Positions 1 to 8,732 of a stretch of DNA of 27,096 nt are shown here, piece after piece. The notes under the pieces were generated by a model. It made no database searches and was not told the origin of the DNA. It saw only the letters and a program-made list of their open reading frames with translations. Made by a program: the position numbers and the translations under genes. Origin of the DNA: Opitutales bacterium UBA7389 (lineage in GTDB: Bacteria; Verrucomicrobiota; Verrucomicrobiia; Opitutales; Opitutaceae); the NCBI GenBank assembly GCA_002474325.1, contig DKNL01000213.1, positions 10,837 through 37,932 of the forward strand. Reading direction: 5' to 3'. Position 1 is the first letter of the stretch; each line of letters opens with the position of its first letter.

Positions 1-184
1 GGATGCCTGCGTCCATCTGCATCCTGACGATCTCCTTCATTTTGTACGTCTTAACGTGCGGGCGCAGCCGCGAGGGATCTCCAGCGATGGATATCATTCG
101 GTCTATATTCGACTGAATACGACCCGGAAACACGATCAAAGCGGGGGAAGGGAGATTAGAAATGATTTTTTGTGAGATTAGCAT
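1..184 (-). CDS. D-threonine aldolase / D-serine dehydratase-like PLP enzyme, N-terminal part (cut by window edge)
   Basis: Reading the minus strand from an ATG at 184-182 gives 61 codons with no stop up to the window edge. The residues fit the N-terminus of the DSD1 family (fold-type III PLP enzymes such as D-threonine aldolase and eukaryotic-type D-serine dehydratase). A segment PALIVFPGRIQSNIDRM (about residues 14-30) is followed by RLRPHVKTYK at 39-48. In this family the lysine of the RPHxKTxK block, here K45, forms the Schiff base with PLP. The start lies 12 bases after the stop of the VCBS protein gene, with no clear Shine-Dalgarno sequence, so translation is probably coupled to that gene. 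There is no signal peptide, so the enzyme should be cytoplasmic. The family would cleave or dehydrate D-3-hydroxyamino acids; the actual substrate cannot be told from this fragment. The identification rests on remembered family motifs. Confidence 0.75.
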   Translation of the reverse strand, partial: MLISQKIISNLPSPALIVFPGRIQSNIDRMISIAGDPSRLRPHVKTYKMKEIVRMQMDAGI

Positions 185-196
185 GTGTCGAACTGG

Positions 197-1348
197 CTAG
201 TTTAACCGGTTCTCATACCAAACGACGTTCTTCGTGCCTCGACCGGCGTTGAGCAGATCCAGGTCGCCATCGCCGTCCATGTCAATGGTTCTCAAATCGT
301 AGCTTTGCTGGGATTCGTCAAGTGTATGGATCTTAAAACTACCGCTGCCGTTATTTTCGTACCAGCGAACCCATTCGTTTCCGTAACCGCAACTAGCCGC
401 ATCCAGATCGCCATCGTTGTCGTGGTCGGCAACGGTCAGGCTGTGCGGTTGCTCGATATCCGCGTCGATTTCATGAATCTTCCAACTTGGGTTTTCGAAC
501 CAGAGTACACCTGTACTATGGCCTCTGGAGGCCATCCAATCGACCTTCCCATCGCCATTTACGTCGACAGGCAGGATGTTCGTCGCCCCAAGCTCATTTT
601 CAGCGAGGATTGTCTTTTCCCACTTTCCTTTGACGCCGCCTTTTCCCGGATTGGTCCAAAACGCAAACCAGTTTCCGTCGGCGAACGGTTTGCCTTTCGC
701 CCCAACGGCTATCTCTTTCCACCCATCGCCATCGATGTCGCCGACTCCCATATAGTGAGTACCACCGCGGGCGTCGCCTATAGCGAAAATATGACGTTCC
801 CATTGCTCGGCGTTTCGCGGGTTTTTGGGAATGCTGAACCAGGCGATCGAATCGGCTAGGCCTTTATCCGGAAGGAAGTTATTAATGACTAGATCTTCTT
901 TGCCATCATTATCGATATCCGATGTGAGCAGACAGTGGATACCCGTTATGTGAGGATCGATAACGCGCGACGTCCAAGCTCCTTTTTGAGCCTCGGCTTT
1001 TCCTGGGTTCTCCAGCCAAAAAGGATGGGCGTTAGCCAGTGTTCCCGCCCAGTCCATATCGCCGTCACCGTCTACATCCACAGTCGCGCTATGGATGCAA
1101 CCGCCATTGCCAGTAAATCGGTGCAAGACGACTTCGGTTGTCCAATCTGGGGCGATAAACAGGCTAACTCGCCCATTGAAGCTGGCAATGACATCCAGGT
1201 TCGTGTCGCCATTCACGTCCAAGGCAACAGCCGTGTTGCAATGGCCTTTCTCCATGACCACGTGCTTTACCCAGTCCTCGGAATTGGCTTGGCCGAGAAC
1301 AATCGACAGGCATAAAATCAAAATAGACGAGGTCTGGCTCAAAATCAT
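197..1348 (-). CDS. secreted FG-GAP/VCBS repeat protein
   Basis: The product is 383 residues from the chosen ATG and is probably exported. Residues 1-22 form a signal peptide (hydrophobic SSILILCLSIVLGQA). The rest is a series of calcium-binding-like loops of the type D-x-D/N-G-D-x-D, for example VDVDGDGDMDW, SDIDNDGKEDL, GDIDGDGWKEI, VDVNGDGKVDW, ADHDNDGDLDA and DMDGDGDLDL, each followed by a WFENP- or WYEN-like strand. This is the FG-GAP/VCBS seven-bladed beta-propeller pattern. The frame stays open upstream to 1459, but the start at 1348 is preferred because an AAGGAAAG Shine-Dalgarno sequence sits 7 bases upstream and the signal peptide begins there. Such propellers in PVC bacteria are usually periplasmic or surface proteins of unknown ligand. 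It is the first gene of a minus-strand pair with the PLP enzyme. Confidence 0.85.
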   Translation of the reverse strand: MILSQTSSILILCLSIVLGQANSEDWVKHVVMEKGHCNTAVALDVNGDTNLDVIASFNGRVSLFIAPDWTTEVVLHRFTGNGGCIHSATVDVDGDGDMDWAGTLANAHPFWLENPGKAEAQKGAWTSRVIDPHITGIHCLLTSDIDNDGKEDLVINNFLPDKGLADSIAWFSIPKNPRNAEQWERHIFAIGDARGGTHYMGVGDIDGDGWKEIAVGAKGKPFADGNWFAFWTNPGKGGVKGKWEKTILAENELGATNILPVDVNGDGKVDWMASRGHSTGVLWFENPSWKIHEIDADIEQPHSLTVADHDNDGDLDAASCGYGNEWVRWYENNGSGSFKIHTLDESQQSYDLRTIDMDGDGDLDLLNAGRGTKNVVWYENRLN

Positions 1349-1355
1349 GACGCAT

Positions 1356-1363
1356 CTTTCCTT
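1356..1363 (-). promoter_or_regulatory. ribosome binding site of the VCBS protein
   Basis: On the minus strand AAGGAAAG lies 7 bases before the ATG at 1348. It decides the start among three in-frame ATGs (1459, 1387 and 1348). Confidence 0.5.
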
Positions 1364-1598
1364 TTGCGGCGACTGCCGGACATTCATTGCAAAAGTCGAG
1401 GTAGTATCAGCCAAGCAAGGCATTGAAAGAGGCGCAATACAATGTTTTGCGATGCTCATTTTTCGCTGGGTACCGCCATATGAATCGAACGATGTTTCCT
1501 TATTTTGCAGTTATCCAGATTTCGGAAATATCCCCGGTTTGTATGCTTTGCCAACGGCTGCGGGGGCGTTGTGAAATACCTTTAGATTCTAAATTAGA

Positions 1599-2591
1599 TT
1601 GGGCGTGTCCGAAGGAGATGCACCCACTGACGGCTGGCCCGCGTTGGTTTGCGTGCATGGGGGATGGGGAGCGGCATTTCACGAATGGATGGCCAAGTGG
1701 AATGATCATGGATATGCTGCCATCAGTATGGATCTGGAAGGGCACTATCCGATCAACAAGACGGAGAGACGTGAAGATGGACGCTTCGCGACCGAGTACC
1801 CCGGACTCAACCGGGCGGGAATATTCAATGACTTTGAAGAGCCCGTGGACGAGCAGTGGTATTATCATGCGGTCGCTCAGGCCATTCTGGCCCATTCGCT
1901 TATTCGGTCCTATCCTGAGATGAATCCGGACAAAACAGGAATTATCGGCATCAGTTGGGGAGGCGCCCTTACTAGCACAATCATGGGCATGTATAATCGA
2001 TTCAAACTCGCCATTCCGGTCTATGGCTGCGGGTATTTGCCCAATTCTGATAGTCGGCAAGGATTGGCGATAAAGCCTAAAAAACATACCGAGATCGTGA
2101 ATACCTACTTGGATGGGTCCGCATATTTCCAGAATGTGAGAATCCCTACTTTCTGGTTGAATGGGACTAACGATGGAGCTTTTGCAATGCTTTCCAACCA
2201 GAGATCAGCTAAGGCGGTGCGAGTACCCGCAACCTTTCGATACGAATTGAGGATGCGTCACGGCCATCGTCCTGATTGGGAACCTAGAGAAATATACGCC
2301 TTCGCGGATAGCCTATTTGGCGATGGCCCACCATTAATTCGATTCGACGTGCTTCGGCTTGAGGGAGATCGGGCCTGGATCGCCTTCGATTCGGAGACCA
2401 AAGTGGTCGAGGGGAAAGTTTACTATACGAAGGATCAAGGCATTTGGAATGAACGGAATTGGGAGGAAGCCCCCGCGAAACTACGGGAATCCGAGATTTC
2501 CTCCACTTTGCCAGAGGGAGTGACTATCTTCTATTTTGCCACTACCGACGAAAGAGGATTGATGGTTAGCTTGGAATATCTACTTGTTTAA
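1599..2591 (+). CDS. alpha/beta hydrolase, acetylxylan-esterase / dienelactone-hydrolase-like, probably missing its N-terminus
   Basis: The 330-residue frame holds a complete alpha/beta-hydrolase core. It has an oxyanion-hole motif HGGWG (20-24), the nucleophile elbow GISWGG with S119, an acid candidate D192 in LNGTNDG, and a histidine candidate at 221 or 223 in RHGH. A C-terminal beta-rich domain (about 240-330) follows. Secreted PVC homologues, as I recall them, carry a signal peptide and roughly 80 further residues before the HGGxG block. Here the frame opens with TTG at 1599 (or GTG at 1605), has no Shine-Dalgarno sequence and no signal peptide, and is preceded in the same frame by TGA at 1572 and TAA at 1590. 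The gene may be a 5'-truncated remnant with an intact catalytic core, or may use a rare start and act in the cytoplasm. The likely reaction is hydrolysis of an ester on a carbohydrate. It heads a plus-strand run with the SGNH-like gene. Confidence 0.65.
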   Translation: MGVSEGDAPTDGWPALVCVHGGWGAAFHEWMAKWNDHGYAAISMDLEGHYPINKTERREDGRFATEYPGLNRAGIFNDFEEPVDEQWYYHAVAQAILAHSLIRSYPEMNPDKTGIIGISWGGALTSTIMGMYNRFKLAIPVYGCGYLPNSDSRQGLAIKPKKHTEIVNTYLDGSAYFQNVRIPTFWLNGTNDGAFAMLSNQRSAKAVRVPATFRYELRMRHGHRPDWEPREIYAFADSLFGDGPPLIRFDVLRLEGDRAWIAFDSETKVVEGKVYYTKDQGIWNERNWEEAPAKLRESEISSTLPEGVTIFYFATTDERGLMVSLEYLLV

Positions 2592-2665
2592 TAAGTTTGG
2601 CCACCAGTATGAGTCTTCCCTCGATTTCCCCCGCTTTCCTAGAATCATTGATTTTGAATTTACTA

Positions 2666-3934
2666 ATGAAGAAGCGTATTCCCCGTGAGCAGACTTTCCT
2701 TGAGATTTTTCTGGTATCCTTAGCCCTTATTTTTGCGGGAACGCAGGCGAAAGCCGACAACCCATTATTGCCTGGTATTCGAATCGCCATCGTCGGAAAT
2801 ACCTTCGCTGACCAATTACGATCCCACGGATACCTAGAGACCTTGTTGTTGCAGCACTGGCGGGATGAACCGGTTTCCATCCGCAATTTGGGTTGGGCGG
2901 GCGACAGGCTGAGGATACGGGATCGTCCAACAAATTTTCCTACAGAGGAGTCGACATTGCGGGATCATCAAACGGATGTCATCATCGCTTGTTTTGGAAT
3001 GGGAGAGTCGTTTGAGGGCGAAAAAGGCATCGAAAATTTCAAGACGGATTTGAAGGCGTTCATCGGTTCGCATAGAGGGAAGCAATACAACGGCGAATCG
3101 GACGTCCGTCTAATTCTCGTTTCACCGATCGCTTATGAGGATCTTGGGGAGCTGACCCCGCGACTTGAAGAGAGGAATAGAGAACTCCAACTATATACGG
3201 ATGCTATGCAAAAAGTAGCGGAAAATGAGAGCGTGCCCTTCGTGGATCTTTATGGTCCCACGCGGGCATTGATGTCGGTCCCCGACGCGATTCCTCTAAC
3301 GATTAATGGTATCCATTTGAGCGACTACGGTTATTGGGTAGCATCTCGCATTCTCTACGATGGCTTTTTCGAAACCGAAAGTGGCATTGGCGATCAGCCT
3401 TGGCAGATCAGTATCGATGCCAAAAGCGAAAATAGCGATGCGAGAGGACTGTCTCTTTCTGGGCTATCCTCGAATCGCCGCGAGATCAGTTTTCAGGCTA
3501 CCGAAGAAGCGAGTCCATCATTGCCGCCTCCAACTCAGCGCAAACCACCCACCGCTCTCAACTCCAGGAGGGATACCATGGTCGTCAAGAACCTACAGCC
3601 CGGAAAGTATGTTCTGATGATCGATGGCGAACGAGTCGCCTCTGCCACTGAAGACGAATGGGCGGAAGGCGTGGCTATTGATTCCTCACCAGCCCACCGG
3701 GAAGGGGAGGCCTTCCGTGAAGCAGTAAACGACAAGAACCAACAGTTCATCTACAGTTGGAAAGCCCTCAATCAAGTCCATATCGTTGGAGAGCGCCGGA
3801 ATTCTCCTAGTGGACGGGCTCTACCTGCCGAGATACTTGAGTTCAAGGCGCTCGCTAACGAGAAAGACGCTGCTTTAGAGGGAGGCATCGAGCTCAAGAC
3901 CCGAGAATGGCGGATTATTCCGGATACAAACTAG
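2666..3934 (+). CDS. secreted SGNH/GDSL-like hydrolase-family protein with degenerate catalytic block
   Basis: The 422-residue product starts MKKRIPREQ and has a signal peptide ending about residue 30 (TQAKA). It has the SGNH order seen in PVC proteins associated with the propeller/cytochrome c family: block I IAIVGNTFADQL (41-51), RNLGWAGD (73-80), FGMGESFEG (110-118), LVSPIAYE (151-158) and a terminal NGIHLSDYG (214-222) with H217. In active GDSL enzymes block I reads GDS; here it is G44-N45-T46, so the usual serine nucleophile is absent and the aspartate normally two or three residues before the histidine is also replaced. Catalysis by the standard mechanism is therefore doubtful. The frame is open upstream (TTG 2597, ATG 2609). 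ATG 2666 is chosen because it gives a normal signal peptide, though no Shine-Dalgarno sequence supports it. The C-terminal 180 residues are not recognised. The gene is 20 bases upstream of the propeller/cytochrome gene, suggesting one functional unit. Confidence 0.7.
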   Translation: MKKRIPREQTFLEIFLVSLALIFAGTQAKADNPLLPGIRIAIVGNTFADQLRSHGYLETLLLQHWRDEPVSIRNLGWAGDRLRIRDRPTNFPTEESTLRDHQTDVIIACFGMGESFEGEKGIENFKTDLKAFIGSHRGKQYNGESDVRLILVSPIAYEDLGELTPRLEERNRELQLYTDAMQKVAENESVPFVDLYGPTRALMSVPDAIPLTINGIHLSDYGYWVASRILYDGFFETESGIGDQPWQISIDAKSENSDARGLSLSGLSSNRREISFQATEEASPSLPPPTQRKPPTALNSRRDTMVVKNLQPGKYVLMIDGERVASATEDEWAEGVAIDSSPAHREGEAFREAVNDKNQQFIYSWKALNQVHIVGERRNSPSGRALPAEILEFKALANEKDAALEGGIELKTREWRIIPDTN

Positions 3935-3954
3935 ATATATTAAGGACCCAATCT

Positions 3955-6900
3955 ATGAAAGCATTTTTAACGTTACTCCTTGCTATCGCTTTTTGTTCGC
4001 TTGCCCTGCTAGGCCAGAATGCTAGCGGTATTCGCACGGCCAATTTAGCAGGGGCGAATCTGGATTTGATGAACAATCACGACCCGTCTTCTCAGCTGGA
4101 GAATTTCGAACTGCTGCCGGGCTATGAAGTGAATCTCTTTGCCGCGAACCCCATGCTGGCCAATCCCGTCCATATGGTTTGGGACTCTAGAGGCCGACTT
4201 TGGGTGGCCTGTTCCTGGGCATATCCTCAGATAAAACCAGGCGATGTGGCGAATGACAAAATCATCATTCTCGAGGATACCGATGATGATGGCGTCGCCG
4301 ATAAATCGACGGTGTTCGCCGATGGACTCTACCTGCCCACCGGAATTGAATTGGCGAATGGCGGCTGCTATGTCGGCCAGTCTCCGGACGTATTGTTTCT
4401 GAAGGATACGGATGGAGATGATGTGGCCGACGTGAGACAGTTGGCTCTGACGGGATTTGGAATTGAAGACAATCACCACTCGATAAGCGCTTGGCGTCGT
4501 GGCCCGGGCGGCTGGATATATTTCCAGGAAGGCATTTTCCTTCACACTCAGGTAGAAACGCAGCATGGGGTTGTTCGCAATTACAACGGCGGCGTGTACC
4601 AGTTCAATCCGCGCACTCAAGAATTGAGGATGTTTTCTCGAGGAACTGGAGGAAATCCATGGGGACATGTATTTGATCATTGGGGACAATCTTTTATGGT
4701 CAACAATCCCCGCATCATGTACTTGACCCCCGGATCAGGTTCGTCGAATGAGCCGACCCGACTTCCGCCCCTGATTTCAACAGAGAAGCAATGTGGGGGG
4801 GATATTGTAACGGGCACTCATCTTCCCGAGGAAATTCAAGGGCAGTTACTGACTGGCCGTTTCAAAAGCCGAGCCGTGGTGAGATACGAATTCATCGATG
4901 ACGGAGCGGGCTTTAGCGCCAATGTGCTCGAACCGATTATCAAGTCAAAGCACCCCAACTTTAGGCCCGTGGATGTTAAGATAGGACCCGATGGCGCTAT
5001 CTACATTGCCGACTGGTACAATTCCATTATCAATCATGCCCAGCATGACTTTCGGGATCCTCGAAGGGACCATAGTCATGGTCGGGTCTGGCGAATCACT
5101 TACAAAGATCGTCCTCTGGTAAAAAAGCCGCAGCTTGTCGGACTTCAAATTCAGGAGCTCGTAGATAATCTAAAGAGTCCAGAAGCTTGGACACGCCATC
5201 AGGCTCGCAAGGAATTGAGTGAGAGGGATCCCGACGAGGTTCTGACAGCATTGGAAAACTGGGCGGAAAGTTTGGACCCGAAAGCGGATCAGTATGCTCA
5301 TCACCTAGTTGAAGCGATGTGGGCCTGCCAAAATGTTGAACGAGTCAGCGAGCCGATTTTAAGTAAAGTCATGTCTTCGAAAAGCGGGCATGCTCGATCT
5401 GCTGGAGCCCGAGTTATCCGCTATTGGCATGATGAGCTGTCTGATCCAATTGGAATGATAGGACAACTCGCCAGAGACAGTTTTCCTCGAACTCGGATGG
5501 AGGCAGTTCTGTCAGCAGGGTTCATTCCCCAAGCGGAAGCGGTTCCCGCTGCTCTGATGGCTTTGGACCACGAGCGCGACAGGTTTATTGACGTAGCAAT
5601 TCCTTCGACTTTGAAAGGCCTCAGATCGCATTGGGAACCTGCCATCGAAAAGGGCGAGTTGGAGTTTGATAGGGTGGGCCACAGAGAGTTCGCGGAACAA
5701 TTTGCCGGAATCGGGATCGACAAGCGCTTGATGGCCCTGATTGGCAATCCGAATCCGCCCCGAAGCGAAATCTCCGCGGTGAAGAGGCAATTTGTTTCAA
5801 CGCCAAGCGGTAAATTGGTAAGCCTGGTCGTCAATGCCGTAGGCAAAAGTGCAGTACAGTCAGATTTGGTCTCGATAGAGCTCCTGGATGCTTTGCGAAT
5901 CGTGGGTGACCGATCTGAATTAGAGGCCTCCCGGGAATTTGTCACTCTGCTACCTGCCCTGTCCCATTCGAACGATGGAGTCGTAGTGAATGCAGCATCT
6001 AGTTTTGGATCTTGGCAGGTGTCATCGGCTGGCCCTAAACTGCTAGAATTGCTCAGGGATCGAGATAGGGCTCCCGAAATCAGGAGAGCGGCGGCCATAG
6101 CCCTTGGAGACTTAGGGCAAACCAAGTATATAAACGCGTTGAAGTCACTCGCTAGTGTGAGCGACATCGCTACCCGCTACCACGCGGTTACGGGATTGGT
6201 TGCTGGAGATCTAGAGGAGGCGAAAGCGATGGTCGGGGAGGTATTGACCCAGAAGCCGCTCGATGCGGATCCCGTGACTCTGGTGACGGAATTCACAAAG
6301 ACACGAAGAGGCGATACTGTATTAGCAGGGTTGCTCGAAGATGTTGCCATTCATCCAGAAGTAAAAAGAAGCGTATCGACGTACCACCGACAGACCGGGC
6401 AGCTGCCCAAGAAACTCGTAGGCTTATTTAGCGACAGCTCCCAAGATTCGCTAAGTTTCGCTCTGCTAGGTGAAGGTAGGGAGTCTCTGGCCCAAGACGT
6501 CGATCGTTATGGCGACGCGGAAAGGGGAGAAACGGTTTTTCGACGCGAATCGCTCGCCTGCATCAATTGTCATGGAATCGGTTCCGTGGGCCCTGCGATT
6601 GGACCAAACCTGGTCGCGGTTGGGACGGCCGCATCGACGAGCTACATGATCGAGTCGATTCTAGAGCCTAACGCTTCCATAGCGGAGCACTACGAAAACA
6701 TGCTATTTACGATGGCCGACAACTCATTGCACATGGGTTCTATCGTCTACCAAGATGATAATGAAGTCATCATTCAAGACTCGGCCCTGGGCCAAGAGGT
6801 AAAACTCCCTGTAGGCAATATCCGATCGAAGCAAAGCGTGCCGTCGCTCATGCCGGCCGGACTTGCCGATCAACTGAAAAGTCGGGAGGAGTTTCTTGAT

Positions 6901-7344
6901 TTGGCCAAATTTCTCTCCGTCCTCGGAGATCCTGGACCCTTTCAGAATGACGAGCGGCCCTTTATTCGAAAATGGCGGGTGGCGCCCGCTACAGGATCGC
7001 ATCCACCAAAGGAAAGTGAATCGTGGAAGCCCGCATACAGCAAAGTCAACGGCGAGTTGCCCGCTGCCGATCTAGCCTTAGGAGAACACGTATTCGCCAA
7101 GGGCTTTGTCGATGTGCAAACCCCAGGCTCAATCATGCTTGATATCAATCATCGCGAGGGGCTTTCCCTTTGGGTGGACGGAAAGGAAGTATCCGATTTG
7201 GAGAAGCCGATTAAACTGAATGAAGGCCGAAAGGAGTTCACCTTCAGTTTGGACCAATCGAAGCGAAGCGATTTGGGCTTAAGAGTGTTGCTCCAGACAA
7301 CAAATGGTTCTCCCGTTAAATTCAGAATCGAAGGAGGCATTTAG
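3955..7344 (+). CDS. PVC-type membrane-bound-dehydrogenase propeller / HEAT / cytochrome c protein
   Basis: This is a 1129-residue exported protein. The ATG at 3955 is chosen over the upstream in-frame ATG 3907 because AAGGA lies 9 bases before it and a signal peptide (MKAFLTLLLAIAFCSLALL) starts there. Residues about 50-385 match the PVC 'membrane-bound dehydrogenase' propeller (FELLPGYEVNLFA, EDTDDDGVAD, GGNPWGHVFD, DVKIGPDGAIYIADWYN, HGRVWRI). Residues about 390-840 are helical HEAT-like repeats. A c-type cytochrome domain follows with haem motif C869-I-N-C872-H873 and GPAIGPNL. About 130 residues at the C-terminus form a beta-rich domain I do not recognise. The family is presumed to oxidise a carbohydrate-type substrate and pass electrons through the haem in the periplasm, but the biochemical activity is not established. 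Its stop overlaps the sulfatase start by one base. Confidence 0.9.
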   Translation: MKAFLTLLLAIAFCSLALLGQNASGIRTANLAGANLDLMNNHDPSSQLENFELLPGYEVNLFAANPMLANPVHMVWDSRGRLWVACSWAYPQIKPGDVANDKIIILEDTDDDGVADKSTVFADGLYLPTGIELANGGCYVGQSPDVLFLKDTDGDDVADVRQLALTGFGIEDNHHSISAWRRGPGGWIYFQEGIFLHTQVETQHGVVRNYNGGVYQFNPRTQELRMFSRGTGGNPWGHVFDHWGQSFMVNNPRIMYLTPGSGSSNEPTRLPPLISTEKQCGGDIVTGTHLPEEIQGQLLTGRFKSRAVVRYEFIDDGAGFSANVLEPIIKSKHPNFRPVDVKIGPDGAIYIADWYNSIINHAQHDFRDPRRDHSHGRVWRITYKDRPLVKKPQLVGLQIQELVDNLKSPEAWTRHQARKELSERDPDEVLTALENWAESLDPKADQYAHHLVEAMWACQNVERVSEPILSKVMSSKSGHARSAGARVIRYWHDELSDPIGMIGQLARDSFPRTRMEAVLSAGFIPQAEAVPAALMALDHERDRFIDVAIPSTLKGLRSHWEPAIEKGELEFDRVGHREFAEQFAGIGIDKRLMALIGNPNPPRSEISAVKRQFVSTPSGKLVSLVVNAVGKSAVQSDLVSIELLDALRIVGDRSELEASREFVTLLPALSHSNDGVVVNAASSFGSWQVSSAGPKLLELLRDRDRAPEIRRAAAIALGDLGQTKYINALKSLASVSDIATRYHAVTGLVAGDLEEAKAMVGEVLTQKPLDADPVTLVTEFTKTRRGDTVLAGLLEDVAIHPEVKRSVSTYHRQTGQLPKKLVGLFSDSSQDSLSFALLGEGRESLAQDVDRYGDAERGETVFRRESLACINCHGIGSVGPAIGPNLVAVGTAASTSYMIESILEPNASIAEHYENMLFTMADNSLHMGSIVYQDDNEVIIQDSALGQEVKLPVGNIRSKQSVPSLMPAGLADQLKSREEFLDLAKFLSVLGDPGPFQNDERPFIRKWRVAPATGSHPPKESESWKPAYSKVNGELPAADLALGEHVFAKGFVDVQTPGSIMLDINHREGLSLWVDGKEVSDLEKPIKLNEGRKEFTFSLDQSKRSDLGLRVLLQTTNGSPVKFRIEGGI
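7331..7337 (+). promoter_or_regulatory. strong ribosome binding site of the sulfatase
   Basis: AAGGAGG lies 6 bases before the GTG at 7344. It sits inside the end of the preceding gene and fixes the GTG start, whose first base is the last base of the upstream TAG. Confidence 0.7.
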
Positions 7345-8732
7345 TGGGCGTATCCTTAAAATCGTTTCTAATTTTGTTAGGCGCATGCTTGCTGCCGCTT
7401 TCGGCTGATCGACCCAACATCCTGTTCATCTTCGCTGATGATTGGGGTTGGGGGGATCTGAGTTGTCACGGTCATCCTTATGTGAAGACGCCAAACATCG
7501 ATCGATTAGCGGCCGAAGGTACTGACTTTCATCGATTTTCAGTCGCCAGCGGGGTGTGTTCACCGAGTCGCACGGCGGTGATGACCGGGCACTTCCCGGC
7601 TCGATACAATATCGATGGGCATTTTGCCTGGGTCCCGAGCAACGCGAAGCGCAATATGCCGGACTGGCTGGATCCGAAAGCTCCACTTTTATCGAGGATG
7701 CTTAAAGACAGCGGTTACGCGACTGCCCACTACGGAAAGTGGCATTTGGCCAACAATATGATTCCCGATTCGCCTTTGCCTATCGAGTACGGATATGATG
7801 AATACGGGGCATTCAATTGCGCTGGGGAGCAGATTCCAGTTCATGAAGACTCAGAGCAGACCGTAGCATTTATCGAGAAAAGCCAAAGAGCAGGAAAACC
7901 TTTCTTTATCAATCTATGGCTGCATGAACCCCATACGCCCTTCCATACGGTTCCGAAATACCGTTGGCGCTTCAGGGATCTTCCTGAGAAGGACAATATT
8001 TACGCATCTGTGTTGTCCCATGCGGACGATCGAATAGGAGAGGTCCTCGATGCTTTAGATCGATTGGAGATAGCAGACGACACATTGGTGATTTTTAGTT
8101 CTGACAATGGACCCGCCCGTGGCTCGAGAGGGGCTGAACTTGGGCTGATGCACGATACGGCAACGGGAGCCGGGTACAATATCGCCGCTGCCAGAGGAAT
8201 TACTAGTGGTCGCAAAGGATACAAATCGGCGCTTTTTGAAGGCGGCATAGGCGTTCCTTTCATCGCTCGATGGCCCGGCAGAATAGCGGCCGGCCAAATT
8301 GATCGGGATTCGATGATTTCCGCGGTCGACTTGCTTCCCACATTCTGCGCAATTGCAGGAGTGAAGTTACCGAAAGGTTATCAGCCTGATGGTGTTAATC
8401 AGATGGATGCACTTATGGGAAGGAAAGCGCCGATTCGGGAAAAGCCATTGTATTGGAAAATGGCCTCGGCTTGGCCGATTCCTGAAAGCCGGCCGTACCA
8501 CTGGGTTTCCTATGCTACTGTTGATAGAAACTGGAAGTTATTGGCAAATGATGATCTGAGCTACCTCGAGCTTTACGACCTAGTTGCGGACCCATTGGAA
8601 AAAAGGGATTTGAAAACATCGCGTCCCGAAGTGGTTGCGGAACTCTCAGCTAAAATACGCTCCTGGCAGAGCGAGCTGCCTGAGAAGCCAACAGGCGACG
8701 TGTTTTCCGCAGAAAGGGCCCTGTTAGATTAG
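7344..8732 (+). CDS. secreted class I (formylglycine) sulfatase
   Basis: The 462-residue product has a signal peptide (about residues 1-21) followed directly by the sulfatase N-terminus RPNILFIFADDWGWGDL, with metal ligands D32 and D33. The active-site signature C72-S-P-S-R76 is intact, and C72 is the cysteine converted to formylglycine by a maturing enzyme encoded elsewhere. Further family residues are K132 and H134 in GKWHL, H194 in LHEPHTP, and D254/N255 in SSDNGPARG. Length is typical. It hydrolyses a sulfate ester, most likely on a sulfated sugar; the substrate class cannot be read from the sequence. The GTG start is supported by AAGGAGG and by overlap with the propeller/cytochrome gene, so both are probably co-translated. 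The co-location with esterases and oxidoreductase-like cytochromes suggests work on a modified polysaccharide. Confidence 0.93.
   Translation: MGVSLKSFLILLGACLLPLSADRPNILFIFADDWGWGDLSCHGHPYVKTPNIDRLAAEGTDFHRFSVASGVCSPSRTAVMTGHFPARYNIDGHFAWVPSNAKRNMPDWLDPKAPLLSRMLKDSGYATAHYGKWHLANNMIPDSPLPIEYGYDEYGAFNCAGEQIPVHEDSEQTVAFIEKSQRAGKPFFINLWLHEPHTPFHTVPKYRWRFRDLPEKDNIYASVLSHADDRIGEVLDALDRLEIADDTLVIFSSDNGPARGSRGAELGLMHDTATGAGYNIAAARGITSGRKGYKSALFEGGIGVPFIARWPGRIAAGQIDRDSMISAVDLLPTFCAIAGVKLPKGYQPDGVNQMDALMGRKAPIREKPLYWKMASAWPIPESRPYHWVSYATVDRNWKLLANDDLSYLELYDLVADPLEKRDLKTSRPEVVAELSAKIRSWQSELPEKPTGDVFSAERALLD

Noticed and set aside
1..10. GGATGCCTGC resembling the GCAGGATGCCTGC repeat
   Set aside because: It lies inside the PLP-enzyme coding sequence and encodes the conserved-looking DAGI segment, so the match is probably chance.
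305..1315. Plus-strand open frames of 184 and 126 codons
   Set aside because: They are antisense to the VCBS repeat gene, whose repeated D-x-D-G-D loops show it is the real coding strand.
1500..2087. 195-codon minus-strand open frame covering the first part of the hydrolase gene
   Set aside because: The opposite strand has a clear alpha/beta-hydrolase core; the minus-strand product matches nothing recognisable.
3907..3954. Upstream ATG start for the propeller/cytochrome protein, overlapping the SGNH-like gene
   Set aside because: It would place charged residues before the signal peptide and lacks a ribosome site; ATG 3955 has AAGGA and a normal signal peptide.
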